From Ariolimax columbianus (lineage: Eukaryota > Mollusca > Gastropoda > Stylommatophora > Arionidae), in the NCBI GenBank assembly GCA_036924085.1, contig JAVGWX010000013.1, forward strand, positions 67,392,859-67,456,858: a stretch of 64,000 nt of DNA, given 5' to 3'. Positions 1 to 8,310 of this stretch are shown in pieces. Every line of letters begins with the position of its first letter. Positions within the stretch are counted from its first letter, which is position 1. Made by a program: the position numbers and the translations under genes. The notes beneath the pieces were generated by a model. It did not search any database. It saw nothing but the letters and a program-made list of their open reading frames with translations, and was not told the origin of the DNA.

Positions 1-179
1 TCCATGTTGTCTAAGGGACAGACCGACGAATCAGGGCTCAAGTGACGCACGTGTTGCCCTCAGCGGATTCTCTGTGGCTTTTGTTAGAGACCAGATTTCA
101 CTTCCACGGCACGTAAGTAGAAGTATTCAGACTAAAGACTTCACAAAGTAGCGCGTGTGTCGGGATTGGAAACCACTTG
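1..179 (-). repeat. Inverted duplicate of 23,892-24,080
   Basis: Base 1 pairs with base 24,080 in reverse complement, and the match continues with only scattered differences to about position 175. It lies just beyond the purine-rich (GAAGAAG-type) 3' tail of the adjacent LINE fragment. The third copy of that LINE end, at 10,240-10,535, does not share it. It is therefore either a second dispersed repeat that hosted the LINE, or part of a larger duplicated segment. The copy may continue to the left of the window. Confidence 0.85.
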
Positions 180-540
180 AAATCTTCTTCTTGTACTTCT
201 TCATCCTGTTTTTCGTTCGCTGTCAGACGTCAACTTGAATTTGTTCAAAGAAAGCAGCTGTCATTCTCAGGCTGTCGACACTGCCATAGAGCTTGTCTAG
301 TGTTGGTACTGGTAATGGCCACATGTGCTTTCTCTGGTCCTCGTATGTCGGGCAATTTTGCAGCAGATTTCAGGGGCCATTTTCCCAGTACCACAGGTGC
401 ATTCGTCAGTAGTACCTTTCCTCAGTTTATTGAGTAGAGGGTACCTCAGTCTGTTGTACCCTGTGTGTAATCTGAAGACCACGACCTTTTTCCTTCTATT
501 CAACTGGTAATAAACATCATTTTTTGTGTAGCACAGTCCA
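180..540 (-). pseudogene. Non-LTR retrotransposon 3' end, RNase H-type LINE
   Basis: Read on the minus strand, the segment encodes VVVFRLHTGYNRLRY, then TDECTCGTGKM, and after a frame break a KLYGSVDSLRMTAAFF-like end and a stop. A RLRTGHNRL segment followed by a Cys-x-Cys-Gly...His cluster is the usual extreme C-terminus of Jockey- or I-like LINE polyproteins carrying RNase H. Known: these ends follow the reverse transcriptase and RNase H domains. Seen: no upstream domains are attached here and at least one frameshift is present, so this is a dead, 5'-truncated copy. It matches 10,240-10,535 and 23,623-23,890. Confidence 0.8.
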
Positions 541-1115
541 GGTTTTCACTGCGATTATTCTATCTAGAATGTTACCACATGCACCCACATCATTCACGAC
601 CACACACAGCGAATAACATAGCACGCAGCAGGTGGCATATTTATTATATCATACTCATACAACAACTATTAAAGTGAGTGCAACGAGATTACAAACACAA
701 GACATAAATCTGATCTAAATAGATACGCGGAGATTGTAATCAAAAAGCTATTGAATATTGTCCCCAACTAATCAAACCCAGTTCTAGCCGCATACCCCCC
801 TCCACTTATCTGCACCCTCAACACACTCTCAAAAACTCGTCTTCATGATCGTATGTCTGTGCATTCACTCACACTCAGATCCCCTCAGGCGGGTGATCTT
901 GACATTATACATTCAATCTATTCAACGTATACACACATGTCATCACATTCAATCAATCTGCGTATACACCCACGCTGGAACATACATGGTTCCCTCGGTG
1001 TCCTTCACACACCACACACACATCCAGATCTCTACTTATGCGATCTGTACACTCGTGTAACAATTCAGAACAAGCATCGTTCACGATTATTTAAGATCAG
1101 TACTCTGTCAACTAC
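528..1115 (-). mobile_element. Partial LTR (third copy of the LTR at 6,193 and 21,398)
   Basis: In reverse complement this stretch follows the 3' half of the two longer LTR copies. It has the GTGTACAGATCG-type motifs, a GACGAGTTT block, a CAGATAAG block, and an end of the form CCTGGACTGTGCTAC that aligns with CCTGGGCTCTGCCAC at 22,623-22,637. The 5' half of the LTR, including its TATA box, is missing. Its end at about 528 abuts the LINE fragment, which suggests insertion into or beside that LINE. Short reading frames inside it are chance. Confidence 0.7.
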
Positions 1116-1164
1116 GACAACAGTCCACAACCTGGGTGCCCTCCCAATGTAACGTTCAATGCAA

Positions 1165-1394
1165 GGTTTTCTTCTCTTCTTCCTCCGTATCCATCTTCAT
1201 CTTCTTCTCTTCTTCCTCCTTATCCATCTTCATCTTCTTCTCTTCTTCCTCCTTATCCATCTTCATCTTCTTCTCCTTTCTTCATCTTCTTCTTTTCTTA
1301 ATCTTCTAATTCTTCTTCTTGCTTTTCTAATTTTCTTCTTCTCCTCTTTCTCTTCATCTCCTGTTTCTTTTTCTCTTTCATTTTTTAATTCTAC
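1165..1394 (-). repeat. Pyrimidine-rich tract with a 33-bp tandem repeat
   Basis: This is a nearly pure C/T stretch on the plus strand (GAA/GAAG-rich on the minus). Within it a 33-bp unit starting TCCNTATCCATCTTCATC is repeated three times at 1,184-1,282. It directly follows the 3' end of the minus-strand LINE at 1,395-2,020. I read it as that element's microsatellite-like 3' tail, partly amplified. The 92-codon leucine-rich reading frame across it is a composition artefact. Confidence 0.75.
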
Positions 1395-2020
1395 AATCAG
1401 TCCGTGCCATTTCTGCATTGAGGATCGGCTGCAATGATCTCCATTGTACTATATCCTTTGCCGTAAGGTTGCAATGTGACATACTTTCTTCCAGTCCATC
1501 TTCTGATGTTATCCACCTACTTAAAACGTTGTCTGCCTCTTGAACGACTGCCTTCCACCGTTCCCTCTAGTATGATCTTCAACAAGGAGGTATATCTTGT
1601 TCTTAGTTCGACTCGTTCTTCGTCAAGGGGTTGTCACTCCTGAGCGGGTCCCAACTCAGGACCCAGTCGTTTCTGTCGCCGGCGCATGTCGTCCAGTGTG
1701 ATAATAGTCTGTCTGTTGTGGGGTCGTGGAAGTTGTATTTTTCTAGTGAATCTCACCATCGAGTTGGAGGCCATCCCCGAGATCTCCTTTTGTCGCGCGA
1801 GTACCACATGTCTTGTTATATAGCCAAAATATATGATTTTATCTGACCTTTATTTCTGCAATTAATTCTCTTTTTACTGCAAACATTTTCAATACCTGCA
1901 CATTTGATTTTGTCTCTATCCTTGAAATACGACCCATTCGTCTATATTCTCACATTTTCAAGGCTTCAATATTTTTTCCAATTTTGTTATTCAGTGTCCA
2001 TGTTTATTTTACCATTTCCT
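1395..2020 (-). pseudogene. Non-LTR retrotransposon C-terminal fragment, split by an insertion
   Basis: The minus-strand translation gives IEALKM, EYRRMGRISR, VKRELIAEIKVR and then, after an interruption, LLKIILEGTVEGSRSRGRQ, VDNIRRWTGRK and a terminal CRNGTD stop. The order 'RRxLRISW / ELxxEIKxRxLxYFGH / LLKxILEGxVEGxRxRGRQ / WxDNIxxWTG' is the familiar carrier region after the reverse transcriptase in many invertebrate endonuclease-reverse transcriptase LINEs. Stops and frameshifts are present. Positions 1,602-1,807 are a foreign insert. The element is 5' truncated and ends in the purine tail at 1,165-1,394. Confidence 0.75.
1602..1807 (-). mobile_element. LINE fragment nested inside the 1,395-2,020 LINE
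   Basis: This 206-bp insert breaks the host LINE reading frame between the FGHI-like segment and LLKIILEGT. It is flanked by near-identical 10-mers, ATATCTTGTT (1,592-1,601) and ATGTCTTGTT (1,808-1,817), which look like a target-site duplication with one later mutation. On the minus strand it encodes RRSRGWPPTRW followed by DRNDWVLSWDPLRS. The first resembles the RGRPPTRW segment found near the C-terminus of another LINE group. It is a very short 5'-truncated insertion. Confidence 0.65.
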
Positions 2021-2030
2021 GTGATTTACA

Positions 2031-2178
2031 CACTTTGTCCACTATCTTGTGGATGTCCAACACACTTTGTTTACATGTCCACTAGCTTGTGGATGTCCAA
2101 CACACTTTGTCCATCTGTCCACTAGCTTGTGGATGCCCAATACACTTTGTCCATCTGTCCACTAGCTTGTGGATGCCC
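2031..2178 (+). repeat. 40-bp tandem repeat, about 3.7 copies
   Basis: A 40-bp unit, ACTAGCTTGTGGATGTCCAA followed by CACACTTTGTCCATCTGTCC, repeats at 2,041, 2,081 and 2,121, with partial copies at both ends. The units differ by only a few bases. Confidence 0.95.
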
Positions 2179-2443
2179 TCTAGAAAAAGGACTTTTGGTG
2201 TGACTTTGTTTTTACAAGACAGAGGTTCATCAATGACGCATTGACTCCCGCATTGAAATATTTTTACCCATGCATATACTCTTCTCTGACTCAAACAGCT
2301 GTATTCATACCGAGTGGTCATCCCTTTGTAGATTTGAGAAGGTTTCACACTATCTGACTACAATAAAGGAATAATTCCGCCTTGTTCTTCAACAGTGATG
2401 CGGACATGTTGCATGATATAATATATTGTCTATACTATTTGAT

Positions 2444-2494
2444 CCTCACAGTCAATACATGCTCACAATCAATATATGCTCACAATCAATACAT
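2444..2494 (+). repeat. 17-bp tandem repeat, three copies
   Basis: Units of the form GCTCACAATCAATAYAT occur at 2,444-2,460, 2,461-2,477 and 2,478-2,494. The first unit has two substitutions. Confidence 0.95.
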
Positions 2495-2599
2495 TGAGTA
2501 TTGCTAAAGAGCCATTTTGTGTCCTGAAATAAGATTTTCCGTGTACATATACTTCCATGCACTTTATAATAACGTGCTGTTACTTAATGACTCTTTCTT

Positions 2600-2626
2600 G
2601 TGTGTGTATGTATATATATATATATA
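2600..2626. repeat. (TG)n/(TA)n microsatellite
   Basis: A short TGTGTGTATG run passes into an uninterrupted TA run. Confidence 0.95.
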
Positions 2627-2779
2627 GTTTGTCCTTGAACTCTAGAAGACATACTTTCAAGATACATTTGCAGATTTTCTCACAAATTCAAACTTGAACC
2701 ATACCTTATCAAAGTGTTTTATAATTCTACCAAAACCACTATTGCATGATTATTTTCTTTGATCACATATTCAATTTCC

Positions 2780-3060
2780 TGATATTGGGGGATATGAGAT
2801 CTTCATTTGATTGATGTTTTACAAATCCAGCTTCCTGTGGAATTGAGAAGATTTTTGTTGTGATAATGTTGATGAATCTATAAATGATTTGATGAATTTT
2901 GTTCTTCTTCAAGCATGTGACTGTCCAGCTGATTACTTGTCATCAGCACCCTCTTTAAGAATTCGATCTGCGCTCTCATTTCCTGGTATTCCTCAGCAAC
3001 ACAGTATCCACTGCATACTAATTTAGCGTTTCTTACTCAATTCAGACACTAGAGCCAGTA
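2780..3060 (-). pseudogene. LINE RNase H domain remnant
   Basis: The minus strand reads QWI, three degenerate codons and a stop, then GIPGNESADRILKEGADDK at about 2,950-3,010. This matches the QWIPGHCGIPGNExADxLAKEGA block around the last catalytic region of retrotransposon RNase H. The stop replaces part of the HC motif, so the copy is inactive. Below 2,950 the translation degrades. It could belong to the same RNase H-type LINE whose extreme C-terminus lies at 180-540, 10,240-10,535 and 23,623-23,890, but here the two parts are not joined. Confidence 0.65.
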
Positions 3061-3157
3061 GTCATGGCAGTTTTCTGGACTTCAGGGCCTGGAGCGCTGG
3101 TTTTGCATTTTTCAGGACATGTGGACGCTCTCAAAACGATACCAAGGAAAATTAAAT

Positions 3158-3227
3158 GCAGCAATGCTAGCGCTCTATTGCTAGGTCCTTTTGCAGCAAT
3201 TCTAGCTGACTATTGCTAGGTCCTTTT
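3158..3227 (+). repeat. 35-bp direct duplication
   Basis: Two adjacent copies (3,158-3,192 and 3,193-3,227) both start GCAGCAAT and end TATTGCTAGGTCCTTTT. They differ at a handful of central positions. Confidence 0.95.
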
Positions 3228-3302
3228 GAGAGATACTCCAGAAACGTATTAGGAGCCAAAGATAAAATGGCATTGCTCTGAAATTTTATCTATGAGGAAT
3301 AT

Positions 3303-3563
3303 TTTTTTTATTGTTGTTGTTTTGCGTTCGCCTTATTTCTCTATTCCCCAAGGCGGTGTGCGTTGCACTGTGGTTTTTTTTTTGTGCCTGTCGGCTCAGT
3401 GCATCCGACTTCAGCATGCATTTTATGTTCAGGCCTACTTCCTCCTGCATTTTCTAAGGGTTTACTTCCCCGGGGTAACGGCCGGTGCTGTGATGGGAAT
3501 CGAACCCAGCACGTTTTTGCTGTGAGCCGTGTCACCTAACCACTAGCCCACACCGTTCCCCTG
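3303..3563 (-). mobile_element. tRNA-derived SINE, family A, copy 1
   Basis: In reverse complement it starts GGGGAACGGTGTGGGCTAGTGG. The A-box-like part is at about 3,535-3,548 and a B box, GGGTTCGATTCCC, at 3,495-3,507, in the spacing of a tRNA-type internal polymerase III promoter. A central body (GCTGAAGTCGGATG, then CGACAGG) and a T-rich 3' end follow. It is flanked by the 10-bp direct repeat TGAGGAATAT (3,293-3,302 and 3,564-3,573), a target-site duplication, so this is an intact insertion. It is not a functional tRNA gene, because no cloverleaf 3' half follows. Confidence 0.9.
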
Positions 3564-3682
3564 TGAGGAATATCATTTGGTATTTACTTATACATGCAAG
3601 TATGTAAGCTATTTCAGAATGCATAACAAAAAAAACTAGAGAAATAGATTGGAAATTAAATTTTAGGTCAAATGAAAGTAAA

Positions 3683-3742
3683 AGAAACTGGTTGTATACA
3701 GGTTTTGCAGAGTCTTCTAAACCAGTATAAAGATGTTAAGTC
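3683..3742 (+). mobile_element. CR1-like LINE 3' terminus only
   Basis: The sequence ACTGGTTGTATACAGG, then AGTCTTCTAAACCAGTATA and GTTAAGT, matches the 3' untranslated end of the three longer CR1-like fragments at 20,380, 23,100 and 16,990. This copy is truncated to about 60 bp. Confidence 0.75.
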
Positions 3743-3779
3743 TTCACCCTCACATAGTAAGCATTAATAATCTACAAAA

Positions 3780-4026
3780 GGGGACGGTGTAGGCTAGTGG
3801 TCAACTAATACCGATCACAATCCGAAGGTGCTGGGTTCGATCCCCATCACAGCACCGGCCGTTACCCCGGAGAAGCAAACCCTTAGAAAATGCAGAATGA
3901 AGCAGACCCTTACATAATAGGCATGCCGAAGTCAGATGCACTGGGTCGACAGGAGCAAAATAATAACCGTAGTGCAACGCACACCGCCTTGGGGGAATAG
4001 AGAAATAAGGCGAACGTTAAAAAAAT
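3780..4026 (+). mobile_element. tRNA-derived SINE, family A, copy 2
   Basis: Same family as 3,303-3,563 but in the opposite orientation, about 220 bp away. A-box-like GGCTAGTGG is at 3,792-3,800 and B box GGGTTCGATCCC at 3,833-3,844. The shared body follows (CACCGGCCGTTACCCCGG, CCGAAGTCAGATG, then CAACGCACACCGCCTTGGGG), with an A-rich end. It has more substitutions than copy 1, so it is probably older. A clean target-site duplication is not visible. Confidence 0.88.
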
Positions 4027-4430
4027 AAATCTCCACTGTTTTGGTTAGGACAGTATACATACAAACCGCAAATAATACATATAATACATGTTTCACAATT
4101 TAAGTCTGATCACGAGAAAGATGTCTTTCTGGTGGCCATACAGCTAAAGCCACCAGCATGGTCGGACGCCAACGAGATGGAGAAATTATCTGCACCACGC
4201 ATTTGGACCATCATGGTACGCCAGGACAAAGGACAGACATGGCTTCAAGCAGCTTTTAGCTACCTGACATTAGAGAACCTTGTCTGATTGAATACCAGGA
4301 TTCACGTAAGAAAGGGGGATCAAGATGCTGAGCAGCACATGAACTGCAGTGGTCAGCGACCCATAGCTGACTGCTAGAGCCAGGGCCAGCGAACCAGAGC
4401 TGCCAAGACCCTTCTACACCTCCACGAGGT
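4027..4430. other. No recognised feature
   Basis: Mixed-composition DNA between SINE A copy 2 and SINE B. A short plus-strand reading frame here matches nothing I recognise. Confidence 0.5.
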
Positions 4431-4663
4431 GATCCTGGATAACAGGTTGCAGCAGGGCAGACTGGCTAAGGAGAAGGGATCGAAGAGGGAATGCTAACCC
4501 GATACTCAAATAAATGCTTGCTGAAGTCGGATGTGTTGGACTGAAAGGTGCAAATATCGCAGTCAAGCTTTAAACTGCGACACAACGCATTCCGTTCTCT
4601 GGACTACATTCTGCTACTTAAGCCCTTTCAGTGTTTGGTAGTGGGAGATTGAGAATGACTGAA
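4431..4663 (+). mobile_element. SINE-like element, family B, copy 1
   Basis: It runs GATCCTGGATAACAGGTTGC, GGCTAAGGAGAAGG, TGCTGAAGTCGGATG, GGTGCAAATATCGC, then a 3' part with CTACATTCTGCTACTT and GGGAGATTGAGAATGA. The same order appears, inverted, at 18,577-18,797. A second, 3'-shortened copy begins at 4,884. The 3' half resembles that of SINE family A, but no A/B box pair is visible, so the 5' head is either lost or different. Confidence 0.75.
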
Positions 4664-4883
4664 GCCAAGCCAAGTAAGAAAGTAAATAATAGAACCTGCC
4701 AGATGCTTTTCTTGTCTTGGAAATATAATAACAGAGGATGGAAAATGTGAAATAGAAGTCAAGAGAAATGGGATGACCAGAGCTGGTTTCACCATCTTAT
4801 GACAAATGTGGACATCCAAAAAAGTGACTCACAAATTATAAATGGGAGGAAGATGCTGAGCAGGACAGGAGTTAGACCTCCAT

Positions 4884-5035
4884 GATCCTGGATAACAGGT
4901 TGCAACAAAACAGACTGGCTAAGGAGAAGGCCTTGAAGAGAAAGGGATTACCTGGTACTAAAAAATACCTGCTGAAGTCGGATGTCGTACCAAAAGGTGC
5001 AAATACTCCAATAAGCTGTGAATAACAAAAAAGCG
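4884..5035 (+). mobile_element. SINE-like element, family B, copy 2
   Basis: This copy repeats the landmarks of 4,431-4,663: GATCCTGGATAACAGGTTGC, GGCTAAGGAGAAGG, CTGCTGAAGTCGGATG and GGTGCAAATA. Where the family 3' tail should follow, the sequence passes into the 44-bp tandem repeat at 5,036-5,300, whose unit resembles that tail. Confidence 0.75.
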
Positions 5036-5300
5036 CATTTGGTTCACAGGCAACATCCTGCTACTTGCAAGGCTTTTTTCATTTGGTTCACAGGCAACAT
5101 CCTGCTACTAAAAGGCTCTTTTCATTTTGGTTCACAGGCAACATCCTGCTATTTGCAAGGCTTTTTTCATTTGGTTCACAGGCTAGATCCTGCTACTTGC
5201 AAGGCTCTTTTCATTTGGTTCACAGGCAACATCCTGCTACTAGCAAGGCTCTTTTCATTTGGTTCACAGGCAACATTCTGCTATTTGCAAGACTTTTTTC
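5036..5300 (+). repeat. 44-bp tandem repeat, six copies, SINE-tail derived
   Basis: Six units start CATTTGGTTCACAGGCAACA and continue TCCTGCTACTTGCAAGGCTT with a short T run. Units vary by one base in length and a few substitutions. The second half resembles the SINE B tail CTACATTCTGCTACTTAAGCC at about 4,604-4,624, and the array is followed by the rest of that tail (CAGTGCTTGGTAGAGAGAG). This suggests local amplification inside a SINE. The ~100-codon reading frames across it are repeat artefacts. Confidence 0.92.
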
Positions 5301-5454
5301 AGTGCTTGGTAGAGAGAGTTTGAGAACTGACAAAGAGGAAGAAATTATAAATAAGAGAGATATATATATATAAAATAGTTGGCGAAGAGAATTTATGTTT
5401 TAGAGATGATATGTAGTAAAATTGGTTCCATCTGGTTGAAGGACATGAAGACAA

Positions 5455-5745
5455 ATAAGGAAGCCTTGTAGAAACTGGGAGGACAAAAAGAAATAATGAA
5501 CGAAATCAAGAATCCAGCAATTATGATATTTTGGGCACATGAAAAAAATTTATAAAGTATTACTGAAAACCATACTGGAAGTAACAGTAGAGAGAAAGCA
5601 TGTCAGAGAAAAACAGCCATATAAGTTTGAGGAGAACATAAAGAGATGGACAGGGGAAAACTGTCAGATTGTATGTCAAGGCTAGAGACTTAGATCTTGG
5701 GAGAAACGTGGCAACCAGAATCCCTTGCGGAGATAGTGACTAAAC
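5455..5745 (+). pseudogene. Endonuclease-reverse transcriptase LINE C-terminal fragment
   Basis: The plus-strand translation gives LGGQKEIMNEIK, a degenerate FGH-like segment, then TILEVTVE, QPYKFEENIKRWTG and SWEKRGNQNPL. This is the same 'EIKxRxLxYFGH / ILEGxVEGxRxRGR / EENIKRWTG' architecture as at 1,395-2,020, with frameshifts and stops. It is a 5'-truncated, inactive LINE remnant with no neighbouring reverse transcriptase core. Confidence 0.65.
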
Positions 5746-6186
5746 TGGACAGGCTTCCTGTAAGGGATTAGCTGCAAAATGTATTCTATACAGCGTAAAT
5801 AATGAACAAGAGGCAACAATGTAATAACAATTGTTACAATATTATTATTTATTGTATGTTTCGAGTTATGTACCTGTGCCACTCTTGTAGTGGCTCGGTC
5901 TGTCACGGGATTACCAGTCTTCTGTAGCCAGCTGGACAAAATATTGTCCATCCATGACAAAGACAAACTTCAGAATAATCTTGACGACATCAGACATTCA
6001 GTAGCAGGGTGGTCTGATATAAAACACGGGAGCCTCATTTCCTGAGTTGTTCAAGGAGATCAATTCAACTTTGACAGGGGGGAAAAAAAGAACGGACTTC
6101 TGTTAATGGAAGAGAGTCAGAGTTTTATTGTCAATCATAGCTTAAAGATGTCATGTCTATTTGGCATATGTCAACTCTTATGGTGA
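5746..6186. other. No recognised feature
   Basis: Mixed-composition DNA between a LINE fragment and the LTR. The 94-codon minus-strand reading frame at 5,682-5,966 overlaps the LINE end and resembles no protein I know. Confidence 0.5.
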
Positions 6187-6572
6187 ATCTACGTGACAGT
6201 TCCAGCTGGAGCATGGGCGTTTAGGGCAGGGGAGATTGGGCTGGCGACACTAAGAAGAAAGGTTGCCGGAATGCGTGGAAAGGTCAATCACCGCCTTGAC
6301 ACTACGTTAACAAAAGAAACGAGGGGTATAGGTGGAAGACTTTGTCTGGTACAGGGGTGGGTGTTCGGAGCTGATCATTCTGGCCTTCAGAATTGGCGTA
6401 GATGGGGGTTGGTGATAGTCTGATGCTGCAACGACTGGATACGAGATTTAGAGTGACATGGATCCGTGGATAGTCAACCCATAACAATTAGTTGGGCGTA
6501 GTTCCAAGCTAGAGTGATGGCTGTCAGACAACCAACAGAAGACCATTGGACAGCCATGTTATTGCTTGAGAC

Positions 6573-6579
6573 TATAAAA
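6573..6579 (+). promoter_or_regulatory. TATA box of the LTR, copy 1
   Basis: TATAAAA within GAGACTATAAAATACTC. The same place in copy 2 has GAGACTATATAATACTC, so the motif is conserved while flanking bases differ. Confidence 0.55.
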
Positions 6580-7022
6580 TACTCTGCAAGGATGAACTCG
6601 GGAGACTGGCTAGGAGGAAGGCTGAGAGTAAGTCTGAGAGTGAGTGAGTATGCAGAGTGACTGGACCATCATACATCAATAGGTGTTTATGATGGACACC
6701 GTGTGAAAAATAAGAGATCTGAATGTGTGTCGTACGTGCAAAATACCTAGTGAACGATGCGCGATCTAATTACATGTGAAATGTACAGATTTGCGTGAAT
6801 ACGTGAAGTGATCCAAATATTTGTGAATGCACAGATCGCTTGATTGTAAGTGATCTGATCGTATTGGAATGTACAGATTCGTCTGAATATGTAATCTGAT
6901 CGGGAGGACGAGTTTGTGATTGTGTGTTGAGTGTACAGATAAGGGAGTGCAGTGGCAAGAATAGGGGTTATGTAGTTTACAGGAATACGATAAAAAACTA
7001 GTGCTTAAAATCTCCTATTGTA

Positions 7023-7024
7023 GT

Positions 7025-7056
<32 letters not shown>

Positions 7057-7099
7057 ACTCTCTTACTCTCTCTCTCTCTATCTCACTCTTTATATATAC

Positions 7100-7136
<37 letters not shown>

Positions 7137-7159
7137 CATATATACATACTTACATACAT

Positions 7160-7198
<39 letters not shown>

Positions 7199-7201
7199 TA
7201 T

Positions 7202-7262
<61 letters not shown>
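7023..7262. repeat. (CT)n then (TA)n microsatellite
   Basis: A CT run occupies about 7,023-7,088. A long TA run with a few ACATAC interruptions follows to 7,262. Both lie inside LTR copy 1; copy 2 has a GA run at a different place. Confidence 0.97.
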
Positions 7263-7266
<4 letters not shown>

Positions 7267-7574
7267 ACAATGATTATTTAGTTTAGATGTTATTTCCTTT
7301 TTGTGGATGTTCATGTTAATAAATGATAATGTTTTGTTTTATGGTCAGGATAGTGTTTACTTTGTTTTTCTGTGTTGAAGTCGTGTCGTGCTGTATCTAC
7401 ATCATGTTGTAACTCTTTAGATAAGTAAACTACTCAGCTAATCCTAGACTCTACCACATCTACCACCAGAAAGAGAACATGTATTCAATAGTCCTTTATC
7501 AGTCATATATATGTTGAGGACTCCAGCTTTTGGGATAGAAGTTGTCATGAGATGTTTGTTTCATTCAATCAATC

Positions 7575-8310
7575 AAAAACTGTCTGGGCCGCTGCTTCTG
7601 CCTCTATCCCATAGGCCAATGACAACATCCCCGCCAGCATACAAGGATTTGGACTGCTCTTTCTGCTTCTCTCCAGCAGTAATAATTTAATTGTAGTTCT
7701 TTTTCCCATTCATTTCTCCGCGTGTTTGTGGGTCTGCCTCTCTCTATCTTCCCTTGAGGATTCCATGCAAGAGCATGACTAACTATGTTGGACTGTGCCT
7801 TCCACATCGTATGTCCTGTCCAGTTACATTTTTTTGCTTAATGTGTTGTTCATGTGGATGTTCTTGTCTCCTTTCCCATAGGTCTTCATTCCTCACCATG
7901 TCCTGCTACTGTATGACCATTATCCCTTTTAGCCATTTGTTAACGAAAGACTGGAGTCTTTGTTGTATGACCTTGGTCGTTCTCCATGTCGTACCTCAAT
8001 ACAGCAACATCGATTTCACATATTGTTTAGTGTCAGGAATGTCCCTCATGCTGTTACAATTCTGGTCCTTACATCTGGACCTCCTGATGTGTCTCTTGTA
8101 CTGCCCATATAGGCAATAGTATCCAAATCCTGCTACTGCTGTCACACCAGCATGATTGGTTATTTGCTCATAGTATTGAGTTTAAGGAGCTTGGATTTTT
8201 CATGCTGATATTTAGTCCCAATTTGGCAGTATATTCTTTCAATTTCTAAAGTTTATTTTGTATTTGGCTGTCACACATATACAAATTGTAACTACAGTGG
8301 TTTCAGCTAC
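7575..8310 (-). pseudogene. Endonuclease-reverse transcriptase LINE, 3' portion
   Basis: Minus-strand blocks in order: LLYCGTTWRTTK, FVNKWLKGIM, NEDLWERRQEHP, then LAWNPQGKIERGRPTNTRR, WREAERAVQ and LVCWRG. This is the conserved tail of a widespread LINE protein group (LLYGSETWRTTK, FINxCLRxI, LWExT, ALxWNPQGKRKRGRPKxTWRR, WxxxExxAQxRVRWR). In-frame stops and frameshifts occur between blocks and upstream. The order and spacing are right for one element truncated at its 5' end within the reverse transcriptase. Confidence 0.85.

Larger units (their letters stand above)
6193..7457 (+). mobile_element. Solo LTR-like element, copy 1
   Basis: About 1,265 bp align along their whole length with 21,398-22,637. 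Ends are GTGACAG and CTACCAC. The 6-mer ATCTAC lies immediately outside both ends (6,187-6,192 and 7,458-7,463), consistent with a target-site duplication; the exact edge is ambiguous by one or two bases. A TATAAAA box sits at 6,573-6,579, matched by TATATAA in copy 2, as expected of an LTR promoter. No gag or pol reading frame adjoins either end. The 3' part has accumulated CT and TA microsatellites. It could instead be a TRIM or another non-autonomous element. Confidence 0.75.

Noticed and set aside
1159..1437. A 92-codon leucine/serine-rich frame resembling a membrane peptide.
   Set aside because: It arises from the CTT-rich tract and 33-bp repeat that form a LINE tail; the reverse strand is GAA-rich with no conserved protein.
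3495..3844. Two tRNA genes suggested by A and B boxes at 3,495-3,548 and 3,792-3,844.
   Set aside because: The sequence after each B box is a SINE body, not an acceptor stem or T-arm partner, and one copy is bounded by a target-site duplication.
7001..7270. Frames of SLSLSL and IYIYIY on both strands.
   Set aside because: They are translations of CT and TA microsatellites inside the LTR.
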